From positions 62,001 through 126,000 of the forward strand of contig JACQZW010000054.1 in the NCBI GenBank assembly GCA_016213675.1: DNA of 64,000 bases, given 5' to 3'. A model generated the notes under the pieces. It was not told where the DNA came from. It did not search any database and was given only the letters and a program-made list of their open reading frames with translations. The translations under genes and the position numbers were made by a program. This DNA comes from Acidobacteriota bacterium. Lineage in GTDB: Bacteria; Acidobacteriota; Thermoanaerobaculia; Thermoanaerobaculales; Thermoanaerobaculaceae. Of this stretch, positions 1-8,626 are shown one piece after another (position 1 is the stretch's first letter; each line of letters starts with the position of its first letter).

Positions 1-2997
1 CGGGAAGGCGCCGAGCGGGAGCGAGGGGCCCGGCGACTCGAGCTCGGTGACGTCGCCGCCGCGCCGCAGCATCGGCGGGCAGACGCCGGCGTTGGCGAGC
101 TCGACGATGCGCCGCGCGGGGTCGAGGGCGGCGAGGCAGAGCGCGGTGAACATGTGGCGCCCGACCTTGCGGTGGACCGAGCGGTTGACGCTGGTCATCG
201 CCGCGGCCGGCGGCGTGCCGGCGAGGAGACAGGCGTGGACCATGCCGCTCGACATCGCCGCCGCCATCGCGGACTCCATCCCCTTGCCGGAGACGTCGCC
301 GACCACGATGCCGAGCCGCCGCGCGGCGCCGTCGAGCCAGATGTAGTCGAAGAAGTCGCCGCCGACCTCGTTGGCGGGGACGCAGGCGCCGGAGACCTCG
401 AAGCCGTCGAGCACGGGGTCGCCGCGCGGCATGATCGCCATCTGCGCGTCGTGGGCGGCCCGCAGCTCGGCGCGCAGGCGGATCCCCCGGACGTGGCGCC
501 GCCAGACGAGCGCCACGGCGCCGAGGACGAGCGCGAGGGCGAGCGCCCGGAACCACCACGTCGCCCAGAACGGCGGGAGCACGCGGACGGCGAGGCGCGC
601 CCCGGCCTGGTTCCAGGCGCCGTCGGGGTTGGCGGCCTGGACGTGGAAGACGTAGTCGCCGGGCGACAGGCGGGTGAACGTCGCGGCCCGGCGGTCGGCG
701 CGGGCGTCGATCCACGCGTCGGCGAAGCCTTCGAGGCGGTAGCGGTAGCGGTTGCGCTCCGGCGCCGCGAAGTGGAGCGCGGCGAACTCCAGCGTCACGA
801 CGTCCTGCCCGGGCGCCAGCTCGATCGCGTCGGTGTACTCGATCGGGCGCGCGAGGATGGCCGGCCCGTGGAACGACTCGCCGGGCGCGAGCGAGTGGTT
901 GAAGAGCTGGAGGTCGGTGATGGCGACCGGCGGCGGATCCACGTTGAGGAGGATCCTCTGCGGGAAGAACGAGCTGAAGCCGTGGATGCCGCCGAAGAAC
1001 ATCTCGCCGGCCGGGCTCTCCCAGTACGCGCCGCCGTTGAACTCGTCGCCCTGCAGGCCGTCGCGGGCCCCGAAGACGTGGAAGGAGTCGAGGGCCGGGT
1101 CGAAGCGGGCGATCCCGCGGTTCGTGCTGATCCACAGGAGGCCGGCGGCGTCCTCGAGGATGCCGTAGACCGAGGCGCTGGGCAGGCCGTCGTCGACGGT
1201 GTAGCGGCGGAAGCGGCCGGTCGTCCGGTCGAGGCGGGCGATTCCGCCGCCGTAGGTGCCCGCCCACAGCGCGCCGTCGCGCGCCTCGAGCAGCGCGAAG
1301 ACGAAGTCGCTGCCGATCGTCGACGGGTCGCCGGGGTCGCTGCGGAACGTCGTGAACGTGCCCCGGTCGCGGTCGAGCCGGGCGAGGCCGCCGCCCTGGG
1401 TGCCGACCCACAGCTCGCCCCGGGAGTCCTCGAAGACGACGCGGATGAAGTCGCTCGGCAGGCTCGCCGGGTCGGCCGGGTCGTTGCGGTGGTGGACGAA
1501 CCGTCCGCTCTCCCGGTCGAGCCGGTCGAGGCCGCGGCCGTACGTCCCGATCCACAGGTTCCCGCGGCGGTCCTCGTAGACGGCGCGCAGCTCGTCGTGG
1601 GCCAGCGAGTCGGGGTCCGCGGGGTCGTGGCGGTGGTGGACGAAGCGCCCGGTCGCCCGGTCGAGGCGGTCGAGGCCGCCGCCGTGGGTGGCGACCCAGA
1701 GGTTCCGCTGGCGGTCCTGGTAGACGACGCGCACGGTGTCGTGGGCGAGGCTCGCCGGGTCGCGCGGGTCGTGCCGATAGTGGCGGATCGCGCCGGTCGC
1801 GCGGTCGATGCGGTCGAGCCCGCCGCTGTCGGTGCCGACCCACAGGGCGCCGGTCTCGTCCTCGAGCATCGACCAGACGATGTCGTGGGCGAGGGAGCCC
1901 GGGTCGCCGGGGTCGTGGCGGACCGTCGTGAACGCCTTGCGGCCGAGGTCGAGCCTGCTCAGGCCCCCGCCGTAGGTGCCGATCCACAGGACGTGCGAGC
2001 GGTCCTCGAACACCGAGAACAGCCGGTCGGCCGACAGGCTGCGCGGGTCCGCCGAGGCGTGGCGGTACGTGGCGAAGCGCCCGCGGTCGGCGTCGAGCCG
2101 GGCGAGGCCGCCGCCGTCGGTGGCGATCCACAGCCGCCCGACGTGATCCTCGGTGACCGCCATGATCCGGTCGCTCGGGAGCGCCCGCGAGTTGCGCGGG
2201 TCGGCGCGGTAGCTGGCGAAGCGCCCTTTGGCACGGTCGAGGCGCGCGAGCCCGCCGCCGAGCGTGCCGATCCAGAGGGTGCCGGCGCGATCCTCGAAGA
2301 TCGCCTGGACCCACTCGTGGGGGAGGGCCGTGGGGTTGCGCGGGTCGGCTGGGTAACGGACGAACGCCTGCCGCGCCGGATCCCAGCGGTGGAGGCCGCC
2401 GGCCGCGGTCCCGACCCAGAGCGTGCCGCCGCGGTCCTCGTAGAGGGCACGGACATCGCCGTCGGCGAGGGCGCCGGTGCTCGCCGGGTCGGGGCGCAGG
2501 TGCGCGAAACGGCCGGTGGCCCGGTCGAGACGGTCGAGCCCGCCGCCCTGGGTCCCGATCCACAGCGTCCCGTGGCGGTCCTCGAGGATGGCCCACACGG
2601 TGTTGGCCGCGAGGCTCGCCGGGTCGGCGGGGTCGTGCCGGTAGCGGGTGATGCGCCCGGTCCGCGGGTCGAAGCGATTGAGGCCGCCCTCGAACGTGCC
2701 GATCCACAGGATGCCCTCGCGGTCCTCGTGGATCGCCTTGATGTCGTTGTAGGAGAGGGTGTTCTGATCGTTCGCGTCGTTCCGGAGGACAGTGAACCGA
2801 TAGCCGTCGTAACGGTTGAGGCCGTCCTCGGTGGCGAACCACAGGAACCCGGCGCGGTCCTGGAGGATCCCCGCGATGATGCTCTGCGACAGCCCCTGCT
2901 CCGCCGACAGGCGCTCGAAGTCGAGCGGCTCACCCGGCGCGTGCACAGCGAACACGAGCCCGGCGGCGAGGGCCCCCAGGGCGGCGCGGATCGTCAT
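1..2997 (-). CDS. Reg_prop beta-propeller sensor with C-terminal SpoIIE-type phosphatase (partial, runs off left edge)
   Basis: Reading the minus strand from the ATG at 2997 gives an open frame of 999 codons to the window edge with no stop. A short hydrophobic N-terminus (starting MTIRAALGALAAG) is followed by about 13 two-component-regulator propeller repeats of the type 'EDRxGxLWIGTxGGGLxRLD', filling roughly residues 30-660. A Y_Y_Y domain comes next, then one transmembrane segment (about 2415-2475 from the gene start), then a PP2C/SpoIIE phosphatase domain with the motif VGDVSGKGMESAMAAA. In this family the periplasmic double propeller senses a ligand, often a polysaccharide, and the cytoplasmic phosphatase acts in a partner-switching pathway. 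The ligand cannot be inferred. The C-terminal end lies outside the window. It is divergent from the OmpA-type lipoprotein gene. Confidence 0.9.
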   Translation of the reverse strand, partial: MTIRAALGALAAGLVFAVHAPGEPLDFERLSAEQGLSQSIIAGILQDRAGFLWFATEDGLNRYDGYRFTVLRNDANDQNTLSYNDIKAIHEDREGILWIGTFEGGLNRFDPRTGRITRYRHDPADPASLAANTVWAILEDRHGTLWIGTQGGGLDRLDRATGRFAHLRPDPASTGALADGDVRALYEDRGGTLWVGTAAGGLHRWDPARQAFVRYPADPRNPTALPHEWVQAIFEDRAGTLWIGTLGGGLARLDRAKGRFASYRADPRNSRALPSDRIMAVTEDHVGRLWIATDGGGLARLDADRGRFATYRHASADPRSLSADRLFSVFEDRSHVLWIGTYGGGLSRLDLGRKAFTTVRHDPGDPGSLAHDIVWSMLEDETGALWVGTDSGGLDRIDRATGAIRHYRHDPRDPASLAHDTVRVVYQDRQRNLWVATHGGGLDRLDRATGRFVHHRHDPADPDSLAHDELRAVYEDRRGNLWIGTYGRGLDRLDRESGRFVHHRNDPADPASLPSDFIRVVFEDSRGELWVGTQGGGLARLDRDRGTFTTFRSDPGDPSTIGSDFVFALLEARDGALWAGTYGGGIARLDRTTGRFRRYTVDDGLPSASVYGILEDAAGLLWISTNRGIARFDPALDSFHVFGARDGLQGDEFNGGAYWESPAGEMFFGGIHGFSSFFPQRILLNVDPPPVAITDLQLFNHSLAPGESFHGPAILARPIEYTDAIELAPGQDVVTLEFAALHFAAPERNRYRYRLEGFADAWIDARADRRAATFTRLSPGDYVFHVQAANPDGAWNQAGARLAVRVLPPFWATWWFRALALALVLGAVALVWRRHVRGIRLRAELRAAHDAQMAIMPRGDPVLDGFEVSGACVPANEVGGDFFDYIWLDGAARRLGIVVGDVSGKGMESAMAAAMSSGMVHACLLAGTPPAAAMTSVNRSVHRKVGRHMFTALCLAALDPARRIVELANAGVCPPMLRRGGDVTELESPGPSLPLGAFP

Positions 2998-3058
2998 GAG
3001 ACTGATACGTCGGCGGCCGCCGGGAGTTCCCGCGGACGGCGGGATCACGCGCGTGTGC

Positions 3059-3081
3059 GACTGTCGCGTGTTTTGACAGTC
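3059..3081. promoter_or_regulatory. inverted repeat overlapping the -35 box of the lipoprotein promoter
   Basis: GACTGTC at 3059-3065 and GACAGTC at 3075-3081 form a perfect 7-bp inverted repeat with a 9-nt spacer. The right arm overlaps the TTGACA box at 3073-3078. It sits in the divergent spacer between the sensor gene and the lipoprotein gene, so it could be an operator for one or both. No regulator is identified. Confidence 0.4.
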
Positions 3082-3101
3082 ATGGCGGAGCCGACTAACC
3101 T
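3073..3101 (+). promoter_or_regulatory. sigma70-type promoter of the OmpA-type lipoprotein gene
   Basis: TTGACA at 3073-3078, a 17-nt spacer and TAACCT at 3096-3101. The start codon is at 3123, preceded by GGAAGGG, so the leader would be about 15 nt. Confidence 0.6.
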
Positions 3102-3122
3102 ATCTCAGGAAGGGACACAACC

Positions 3123-4055
3123 ATGCCGACGACCCCCTCGACCCGCCCCCTGCCGCACGTCCTTGGGCGCCTCCGCGGACTTGCCGCGCTGGCGGTGCTG
3201 GCGCTGCTGATCACCGGGTGCGCAGTTGGGCACTACCAGCCCGCGAAGTCGGTCAAGAACGACCCGGAGCTCGGCGGACGGCTCACCGAGGTCGCGCGTG
3301 CCTTCGAGACGCGGGACATCGCGAAGATCGCATCGCACTACGCCAGCAACGACTACGCGGTGTCGTTCGAGACGCCGTACCGGTTCGCGACCGGGGTGAC
3401 CGAGCACCGCCAGGTCCTCGCCGAGTTGCTCGCCAAGGTCGACACGCTGAAGGTCACCTTCGCGCCGGACTTCGGGGCGAAGATCGACGGCGACCGGGCG
3501 TGGACGATGCGCGACTTCAAGGTCGAGGGTACGACCAAGGCGGGCGAAGCGTTCAGCTACGCGGGCTGGCACAGCGCCGTGTGGTCGAAGCAAGACGGCA
3601 GGTGGGTCATCTGGTACGAGCACTTCGGCGGCAATCCGAAGATCGCGGCGCTCGCGCCGCCGCCGCCCCCACCGCCGGCGGCGACACCGGCCGCGACGCC
3701 TGCCCCCGCGCCGGAGCCCGAGCCGACATTCGGCGACGTCTTCTACGACTTCGACAAGTGGAACATCCGCGCCGACCAGGTCGCCACCCTCGAGGCCAAC
3801 GCCGAGGTGCTCAAGGCGAGGCCGGGCCTGCGGATCCTCATCGAGGGCCACTGCGACGAGCGCGGCGGCGAGAGCTACAACAACGGTCTCGGCGAACGGC
3901 GCGCTCAGGCGTCCAAGAACCACCTCGTCATGCTGGGGATCGACCCCTCGCGCATCGAGACGGTGTCGTACGGCAAGACCAAGCCGTTCGAGCTGGGCCG
4001 GGGCGAGAAGGTCTGGAAGCAGAACCGCCGCGCGCACTTCGTCGTGCTGAAGTGA
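3123..4055 (+). CDS. Pal/OmpA-type outer-membrane lipoprotein with NTF2-like domain
   Basis: A 310-residue lipoprotein. A signal sequence ends in the lipobox LLITGC, with Cys33 as the lipidation site. Residues about 45-175 resemble a SnoaL/NTF2-like fold (a DUF4440-type pattern with W-rich strands, e.g. WHSAVWSKQDGRWVIWYEHF). A proline/alanine linker (about 180-205) leads to an OmpA C-terminal peptidoglycan-binding domain (about 207-305) with the Pal-like pattern FYDFDKWNIR and IEGHCDERGGESYN. Known role of the fold: non-covalent tethering of the outer membrane to peptidoglycan. The NTF2-like insert is an unusual partner, and what it binds is unknown. No tol genes are adjacent. The start has a good ribosome binding site. 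Confidence 0.9.
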   Translation: MPTTPSTRPLPHVLGRLRGLAALAVLALLITGCAVGHYQPAKSVKNDPELGGRLTEVARAFETRDIAKIASHYASNDYAVSFETPYRFATGVTEHRQVLAELLAKVDTLKVTFAPDFGAKIDGDRAWTMRDFKVEGTTKAGEAFSYAGWHSAVWSKQDGRWVIWYEHFGGNPKIAALAPPPPPPPAATPAATPAPAPEPEPTFGDVFYDFDKWNIRADQVATLEANAEVLKARPGLRILIEGHCDERGGESYNNGLGERRAQASKNHLVMLGIDPSRIETVSYGKTKPFELGRGEKVWKQNRRAHFVVLK

Positions 4056-4140
4056 TCGGCGCCGGCTGACGACGGGCGTGCCGGCGCGGCACGCCGGTCG
4101 GACGCCGGTCGGCGTGCGGTGCGGAGTGGGATGTTTGGGG

Positions 4141-4175
4141 TGCAGGGTGCCCGGACGCCGGTCCGGGCACCTGCA
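4141..4175. terminator. bidirectional hairpin between convergent genes
   Basis: An 11-bp perfect stem (4146-4156 with 4161-4171, loop GCCG) is extended by four more pairs across a single bulged G (TGCA on both sides). It lies between the convergent lipoprotein (stop 4055) and PC4 (stop 4183) genes. There is no U-tract, so termination is inferred from position and stem strength. Confidence 0.6.
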
Positions 4176-4182
4176 TTAGGGG

Positions 4183-4437
4183 CTACTCGGTCGGCGGATG
4201 CCAGAGGTTCTTTTCCTGCAGCTCGGCCTCGGCGGCGGCGATCCCGGCGCGGAACTCGTCCCACAGCTCGGGCGTGACGGTGATCCCCTTCTTGGTCGGC
4301 GCCAGCTCCTCGTTCGCGTCGGTGTAGAAGAGGCGGATGTCGATGTACGTGCGGCCCTTGAAGTTGGACAGCGAGATCCGGACCGTCTCCTCGGCGTTGC
4401 GCTTGAACTCGTGAAGTACCTTACGATCGTCTGGCAT
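4183..4437 (-). CDS. transcriptional coactivator p15/PC4 family protein
   Basis: An 84-residue protein covering the whole PC4/YdbC fold. The pattern runs from FKRNAEETVRISLSNFKGRT through YIDIRLFY to KKGITVTPELWDEF. Bacterial members of this family bind single-stranded DNA through a curved beta-sheet, usually as dimers. The specific cellular role is not known. The start ATG at 4437 follows GGAGGTTTCG. It converges on the lipoprotein gene and is divergent from the cupin gene, with no obvious operon partner. Confidence 0.88.
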   Translation of the reverse strand: MPDDRKVLHEFKRNAEETVRISLSNFKGRTYIDIRLFYTDANEELAPTKKGITVTPELWDEFRAGIAAAEAELQEKNLWHPPTE

Positions 4438-4490
4438 CGAAACCTCCGTGCGGCGGGGAGTCTAGCAGGCGCCGGAGGCGGGGAGGGGTG

Positions 4491-4901
4491 ATGGACGAGA
4501 CACGGAAAGACGGCGCGGTCATCGCGCCCGACCGGGCGCCGCTGGTTCCGGTGGCACGCACGCGCGGCGCGCGCATGGCCGTGCTCGTCGGGCCGCAGCA
4601 GGGCGCACCGGGCTTCGTCACCCGGCGCTTCACGCTGGCGCCGGGAGGCCGCATCCCGGCGCACCGGCACCCGGCGATCGAGCACGAGCAGGTCGTGATC
4701 CGCGGCGAGATGGTGCTCACCATGGACGGGGCCGACCACGTGGTCCGGGCCGGGGACGCCGTGTTCCTCCCGGCCGGCTGCGCCCACGCCTACGCCAACC
4801 TGGGGGACGCGGAGGTCGAGTTCATCTGCGTCATCCCGCACACCCCCGGCTACGAGACCGAGTGGCTCGAGGACCCGCCCGAGGGCGCCCACACCGGGTA
4901 A
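4491..4901 (+). CDS. small cupin-domain protein
   Basis: A 136-residue single-domain cupin. Motif 1 is visible as HRHPAIEHEQVVIRGE (two His and a Glu spaced as metal ligands). Motif 2 is PAGCAHAYANLGDAEVEF, which supplies the third His. Members bind Fe, Mn or Zn and act as small enzymes or sensors, and nothing here identifies the substrate. The ATG at 4491 is preferred over GTG at 4488 because the GGAGG-rich run is then at a better distance. The next gene (start 4951) has its own -10 box, so they are probably separate units. Confidence 0.8.
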   Translation: MDETRKDGAVIAPDRAPLVPVARTRGARMAVLVGPQQGAPGFVTRRFTLAPGGRIPAHRHPAIEHEQVVIRGEMVLTMDGADHVVRAGDAVFLPAGCAHAYANLGDAEVEFICVIPHTPGYETEWLEDPPEGAHTG

Positions 4902-4935
4902 CCGGGCGCCCTTGCGGGCGGCGGCGGCAAGGCGG

Positions 4936-4941
4936 TAGCAT
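4936..4941 (+). promoter_or_regulatory. -10 box just upstream of the 4951 gene
   Basis: TAGCAT ends 9 nt before the ATG at 4951 and no Shine-Dalgarno lies between, so the mRNA would have at most about a 2-nt leader. It resembles the leaderless arrangement seen at 15511, 20545, 27187 and 32376. Confidence 0.4.
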
Positions 4942-4950
4942 CGCGGCACC

Positions 4951-5358
4951 ATGAACGCGCGAAACCTGCTCGGCTCCGGCCCATCGTCGTCTGCCCGCGG
5001 CGGCATTCGCGCCGTGCTGCTCCTCGGACTCGCGGTGGTCGTGCTCGTCCCCGTCATCTACATGGCGTTCGTCCTGACCTGGAGCTACTCCGAGGGCGAG
5101 CGGGCGGGGGTCCTGCAAAAGTTCTCCCGCAAGGGGTGGGTCTTCAAGACCTGGGAGGGCGAGCTCGCGATGACCACGGTCCCCGGCGTCGCGCCGGTGC
5201 TGTGGAACTTCACGGTGCGCGACGCGAAGGTCGCGGAGTCGCTCAGCCAGGCGATCGGCACGCACGTCGCGGTGCACTACGAGGAGCACCGCGGCATCCC
5301 CACCTCCGCGTTCGGCGAGACGACCTACTTCGTCAACAGCGTCCGAACCGTCAAGTGA
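4951..5358 (+). CDS. conserved single-pass membrane protein
   Basis: A 135-residue protein with one transmembrane helix at about residues 20-47 (VLLLGLAVVVLVPVIYMAFV) and a soluble C-terminal part. The segment SYSEGERAGVLQKFSRKGW followed by KTWEGELAM is characteristic of a small, widely conserved family that has no assigned function, often annotated only as hypothetical membrane protein. The C-terminal domain is predicted to be beta-rich and is probably extracytoplasmic. It converges on the DUF4410-like gene with a GC-palindrome repeat in the 24-bp spacer. I do not assign a function. Confidence 0.75.
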   Translation: MNARNLLGSGPSSSARGGIRAVLLLGLAVVVLVPVIYMAFVLTWSYSEGERAGVLQKFSRKGWVFKTWEGELAMTTVPGVAPVLWNFTVRDAKVAESLSQAIGTHVAVHYEEHRGIPTSAFGETTYFVNSVRTVK

Positions 5359-5363
5359 GGGTC

Positions 5364-5386
5364 GCGGGCGAGGGCGCCCGCGCTAC
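5364..5386 (+). repeat. GC-palindrome repeat, copy 1
   Basis: A 23-bp element with the core GCGGGCGAGGGCGCCCGC that folds into a 7-bp stem. It lies between convergent genes and overlaps the stop of the minus-strand gene. Related copies are at 8525-8547, 8562-8579, 9464-9481 and 12293-12315. It probably acts as a REP-like terminator hairpin. Confidence 0.7.
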
Positions 5387-6027
5387 TCCGCCGGGGCGAT
5401 GGCGCTCTCGACGAGGTGCTCGCGCAGCTCGGCGGCGAACACCTCCATCCACTTGATGAGCTTCCCCTCGATGTCGGAGAACTCGGTGCCGGAGATCACC
5501 CGGTGGTGCACGGCGACCAGCAGCTTGCCGCTCTTCGCCTCGCTGATCTTGACGTCGAACGTCACGCTGGAGGCGCCGGCGCCGAAGCCGATGAGCATCT
5601 TGGCCGTCTTCGAGCCGTAGTTGCAGTCGACGATCCGGCCGGTGACCAGGATGTTGCCGTCCTTGCGCGACACCTGGGCCAGCCCGTCGGTGGCCACCTG
5701 CAGCGCGCCGCGCAGGCGCGCCGGCATCAGCTCGGACAGCTCGTTGGCCTTGGCGAAGTCCTTGGCGTCGCGCTTGCTCTTCGCGAGCATGACGGGATCG
5801 TCCCAGACGTCGACGTGGAAGGTGACGCGTCCGGCGGGGAGCTTGAAGTCCTCGTGCATCCAGCCGAAGTCGGCCCACTCGTGCTCCTTGAACGACACGC
5901 CGTCACCGAAGTACTCCGGGTCGAGGAGCCCCTCGTCGTCGGCCGAGTCGTCGCCGGCCCACGCCGGCACGCAGAGCGCCACCGCCAGCCCGACCGCCGT
6001 CAGCCACCACGTCCGCTTTCCTCGCAT
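5383..6027 (-). CDS. secreted DUF4410-like protein
   Basis: A 214-residue protein with a Sec signal peptide cleaved after about residue 24 (VALCVPAWA). The mature part carries the pattern NILVTGRIVDCNYGSKTAKMLIGFGAG followed by a beta-strand ending in a SGKLLV-type turn. This matches DUF4410, a family of small periplasmic or outer-membrane lipoprotein-like proteins of unknown function, but no lipobox Cys is seen here. The acidic N-terminal stretch (DDSADDEGLLDPEYF) is unusual. It is divergent from the DUF5916 gene, with 142 bp between the starts. Function unknown. Confidence 0.75.
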   Translation of the reverse strand: MRGKRTWWLTAVGLAVALCVPAWAGDDSADDEGLLDPEYFGDGVSFKEHEWADFGWMHEDFKLPAGRVTFHVDVWDDPVMLAKSKRDAKDFAKANELSELMPARLRGALQVATDGLAQVSRKDGNILVTGRIVDCNYGSKTAKMLIGFGAGASSVTFDVKISEAKSGKLLVAVHHRVISGTEFSDIEGKLIKWMEVFAAELREHLVESAIAPAE

Positions 6028-6169
6028 CGCCGCCTCCTCGAGGCCCCGACCAGGCCGGGACCGGGACTCTCTGCGGGATTGTACCCGGCGATCGCGAAGC
6101 GGCGGGAGAACAACGCGACGCTCGTGCGTATACAGCGGAGGCGGGGGAGCGACCCTGCGGGGGGTTGAC

Positions 6170-8470
6170 GTGCCGGGAGCGGAGATCAGGGCGGGGCGTG
6201 GTCCGGTGGGGTGGAGTCTGGGGCTGCTCGGGGCGACGGTCTCGGCTGGGTGGCTCGCCGTCGCGGCGTGGGCCCAGGAGCCGGCACCACCGACTCCGAC
6301 GGGAACGCCGAAGCGGAGCTACGCGATCCAGCGCGCGGGCGGGGCGATCGCGGTCGACGGCAGCCTCGACGAGGCGGCGTGGCGGACGGCGCTCGTCGTG
6401 TCCGCGGCCTTCGAGACCTACCCCGGCAACAACCTGCCGGCCCGTGTCGCCACCGACTGTCTGCTGGCCTACGACGACGACAATCTCTACGTCGCCTTCC
6501 GCGCCCGCGACGGCGAGCCCGCAAAGGTCCGCGCCCACCTCACCGACCGCGACGCCGCCTACGACGACGACTTCGTCGGCGTCGTCCTCGACACCTTCAA
6601 CGACGAGCGGCGTGGCTACGAGTTCTTCGTCAACCCGCGCGGGGTGCAGATGGACCTCGTTCAGGACGACGTGAACAAGAACGAGGACCCGGCGTGGGAC
6701 GCGATCTGGGCCTCGGCCGGCCGCATCGACGCGGAGGGCTACACGGTCGAGATGGCGATCCCGTTCGCCCAGCTCCGCTTCGCCCGCGTGGACGGGCCGC
6801 AGTCGTGGGGCATCGACGTGATCCGCGTCTACCCGCGCGATCAGCGTTTCATCTTCCGTGCCCAGCCGCAGGACCGGGACCAGTCGTGCTACCTCTGCCA
6901 GGTCTCCAAGCTCACCGGGCTCGAGGGGATCCGGCGCGGCAAGAACCTGGAGCTCGACCCCACGCTGACCGGGGTGCGCAGCGAGGAGCGCGAGGACTTC
7001 CCGCACGGGCCGTGGAAGACCGTCGACAGCAAGGCGGACCCGGGGATCTCCGGCCGCTGGGGCTTCACTCCCAACCTCACGGCGCTGGCGGCGATCAACC
7101 CGGACTTCTCCCAGGTCGAGGCGGACGTCGCGCAGCTCGACGTCAACACCGACTTCGCCCTGTTCTACCCGGAGAAGCGGCCGTTCTTCCTCGAGGGCGC
7201 CGACTTCTTCGAGACGCCCGGCTCCGCGATCTACACGCGGACCGTGGCCGACCCCGCGTGGGGCGCCAAGGTCTCCGGCAAGGAGGGCAGGACGGCAATC
7301 GGCGCCTACGTCGCCCGCGACGAGGTCACCAACATCCTCCTTCCCGGCAAAGAGAGCTCGGACCTCACGACGCTGGGCGAGAGCTCGCTGGCCGGCGTCG
7401 TGCGGGTCCGTCAGGACGTCGGCACGAGCTCGACGCTCGGGGCCCTGGTCACCGCGCGCCAGGGCGATGGCTACAGCAACCGCGTGGTCGGCCTCGACGG
7501 CCTGCTCCGCCTGGCGAAGGCGGACAGCCTCACCTTCCAGGTCCTGCGCTCCGCCACCGAGTACCCCGATGAGATCCGCGCCGAGTTCGGCCAGCCCGAG
7601 GGCACGCTGGATGGAACCGGGGCAGTGCTGCGCTACGAGCACCAATCGCGAAACTGGTGGTGGAAGGGGGAGGCGAAGAGCGTGGCGCGGGAGTTCCGGG
7701 CCGACTCGGGATTCGTGCCGCAGGTGGACATCCGGCAGGAGACGGTCGGGCTGCAGCGCACCTGGTGGGGCGAGAAGGACGCCTGGCGCTCGCGCACCCA
7801 GTGGGGCGGCGATTGGGACTACTCGACCGACCAGGACGGGGAGCTCATCGAGAACGAGGTCGAGAGCTGGGCCAACTTCAACGGGCCGATGCAGTCGTAC
7901 GTCGAGATCGACGTCGGCTGGCGCGAGCGGGTCTACGAGGGCAAGCGCTTCGACATGGCGTTCCAGCACTTCTGGGGCGAGTTCCGGCCGAGCGGGGCGC
8001 TGTGGCTCGGGCTGGGGGCGAGCTTCGGCGACCAGCTCGACTTCGCCAACGCCCGCAACGGGCGGCGGATCCGCATCGCGCCGGAGCTCACCTGGCGCGC
8101 CGGCACCCACCTGCGCGTCGGGCTGACCTACCTGCACGAGAGCCTCGACGTCGACGGCGGGCGCCTGTTCACCGCCGACCTGCCGCAACTGCGCCTGGTC
8201 TACCAGTTCAACGTGCGGACGTTCGTCCGGCTGATCAGCCAGTACACCGACGTGGAGCGCGACCCGGCCCTGTACGCCGACGAGGTCGACGCCCGCAGCC
8301 GCGACCTGTTCAACCAGCTCCTCTTCTCCTACAAGATCAACCCGCAGACGGTCTTCTTCCTCGGCTACTCCGACACCTTCGAGGGCTTCGAGAACGAGGA
8401 GCAGCGCGTCGACCTCACCCGCGCCGGCCGCACGGTCTTCGTCAAGCTCGGCTACGCCTGGCTGCTGTGA
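6170..8470 (+). CDS. CBM9-like / DUF5916 outer-membrane beta-barrel protein
   Basis: About 766 residues. An N-terminal signal sequence ends near AWAQEPAPP. A carbohydrate-binding family 9-like domain follows (about residues 45-230, with GSLDEAAW and a Ca-site-like YDDDNLYVAFRARD). The rest (about 235-766) is the DUF5916 region, with VEADVAQLDVNTDFALFYPE and EKRPFFLEGADFFE. It ends in amphipathic strands with a terminal aromatic pattern typical of outer-membrane barrels. The family is common in Bacteroidota and Acidobacteriota, where it is thought to handle oligosaccharides. The GTG at 6170 was chosen as start because it gives a plausible signal peptide; GTG 6206 is an alternative. The longer upstream reading frame is excluded because it overlaps the divergent gene. 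Confidence 0.82.
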   Translation: MPGAEIRAGRGPVGWSLGLLGATVSAGWLAVAAWAQEPAPPTPTGTPKRSYAIQRAGGAIAVDGSLDEAAWRTALVVSAAFETYPGNNLPARVATDCLLAYDDDNLYVAFRARDGEPAKVRAHLTDRDAAYDDDFVGVVLDTFNDERRGYEFFVNPRGVQMDLVQDDVNKNEDPAWDAIWASAGRIDAEGYTVEMAIPFAQLRFARVDGPQSWGIDVIRVYPRDQRFIFRAQPQDRDQSCYLCQVSKLTGLEGIRRGKNLELDPTLTGVRSEEREDFPHGPWKTVDSKADPGISGRWGFTPNLTALAAINPDFSQVEADVAQLDVNTDFALFYPEKRPFFLEGADFFETPGSAIYTRTVADPAWGAKVSGKEGRTAIGAYVARDEVTNILLPGKESSDLTTLGESSLAGVVRVRQDVGTSSTLGALVTARQGDGYSNRVVGLDGLLRLAKADSLTFQVLRSATEYPDEIRAEFGQPEGTLDGTGAVLRYEHQSRNWWWKGEAKSVAREFRADSGFVPQVDIRQETVGLQRTWWGEKDAWRSRTQWGGDWDYSTDQDGELIENEVESWANFNGPMQSYVEIDVGWRERVYEGKRFDMAFQHFWGEFRPSGALWLGLGASFGDQLDFANARNGRRIRIAPELTWRAGTHLRVGLTYLHESLDVDGGRLFTADLPQLRLVYQFNVRTFVRLISQYTDVERDPALYADEVDARSRDLFNQLLFSYKINPQTVFFLGYSDTFEGFENEEQRVDLTRAGRTVFVKLGYAWLL

Positions 8471-8524
8471 ATCTGGCCGGGGTACCGAGCCCGGAGGGCA
8501 ACCGCAGTCGAGACGCCGAGGTGG

Positions 8525-8579
8525 GCGGGCGGGGGCGCCCGCGCCACCATGGCCGCGTAGGGCGGGCGCCCTCGCCCGC
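8525..8579. repeat. GC-palindrome repeat, copies 2 and 3 in inverted orientation
   Basis: Copy 2 at 8525-8547 is identical over 23 bp to the reverse complement of the copy at 12293-12315. Copy 3 (core 8562-8579) points the other way, so the pair forms a larger inverted structure between the DUF5916 and DUF169 genes. Confidence 0.7.
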
Positions 8580-8626
8580 CCGCTGCTGCCGAGCGTGTAC
8601 TCTTTCGCGGTGGTGAGGGCGAGGAG

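Noticed and set aside
1600-2700. Strong tandem DNA repeat resembling a repeat array
   Set aside because: Explained by coding for beta-propeller blades; period is that of the protein repeats and copies differ by synonymous changes.
154-3210. Plus-strand open frame of about 1018 codons
   Set aside because: It is the antisense shadow of the Reg_prop repeats on the minus strand; the translation is low-complexity Ala/Arg/Val without any domain.
5621-6169. N-terminal extension of the DUF5916 protein
   Set aside because: Overlaps the divergent DUF4410-like gene, has no signal peptide and lies before the likely promoter.
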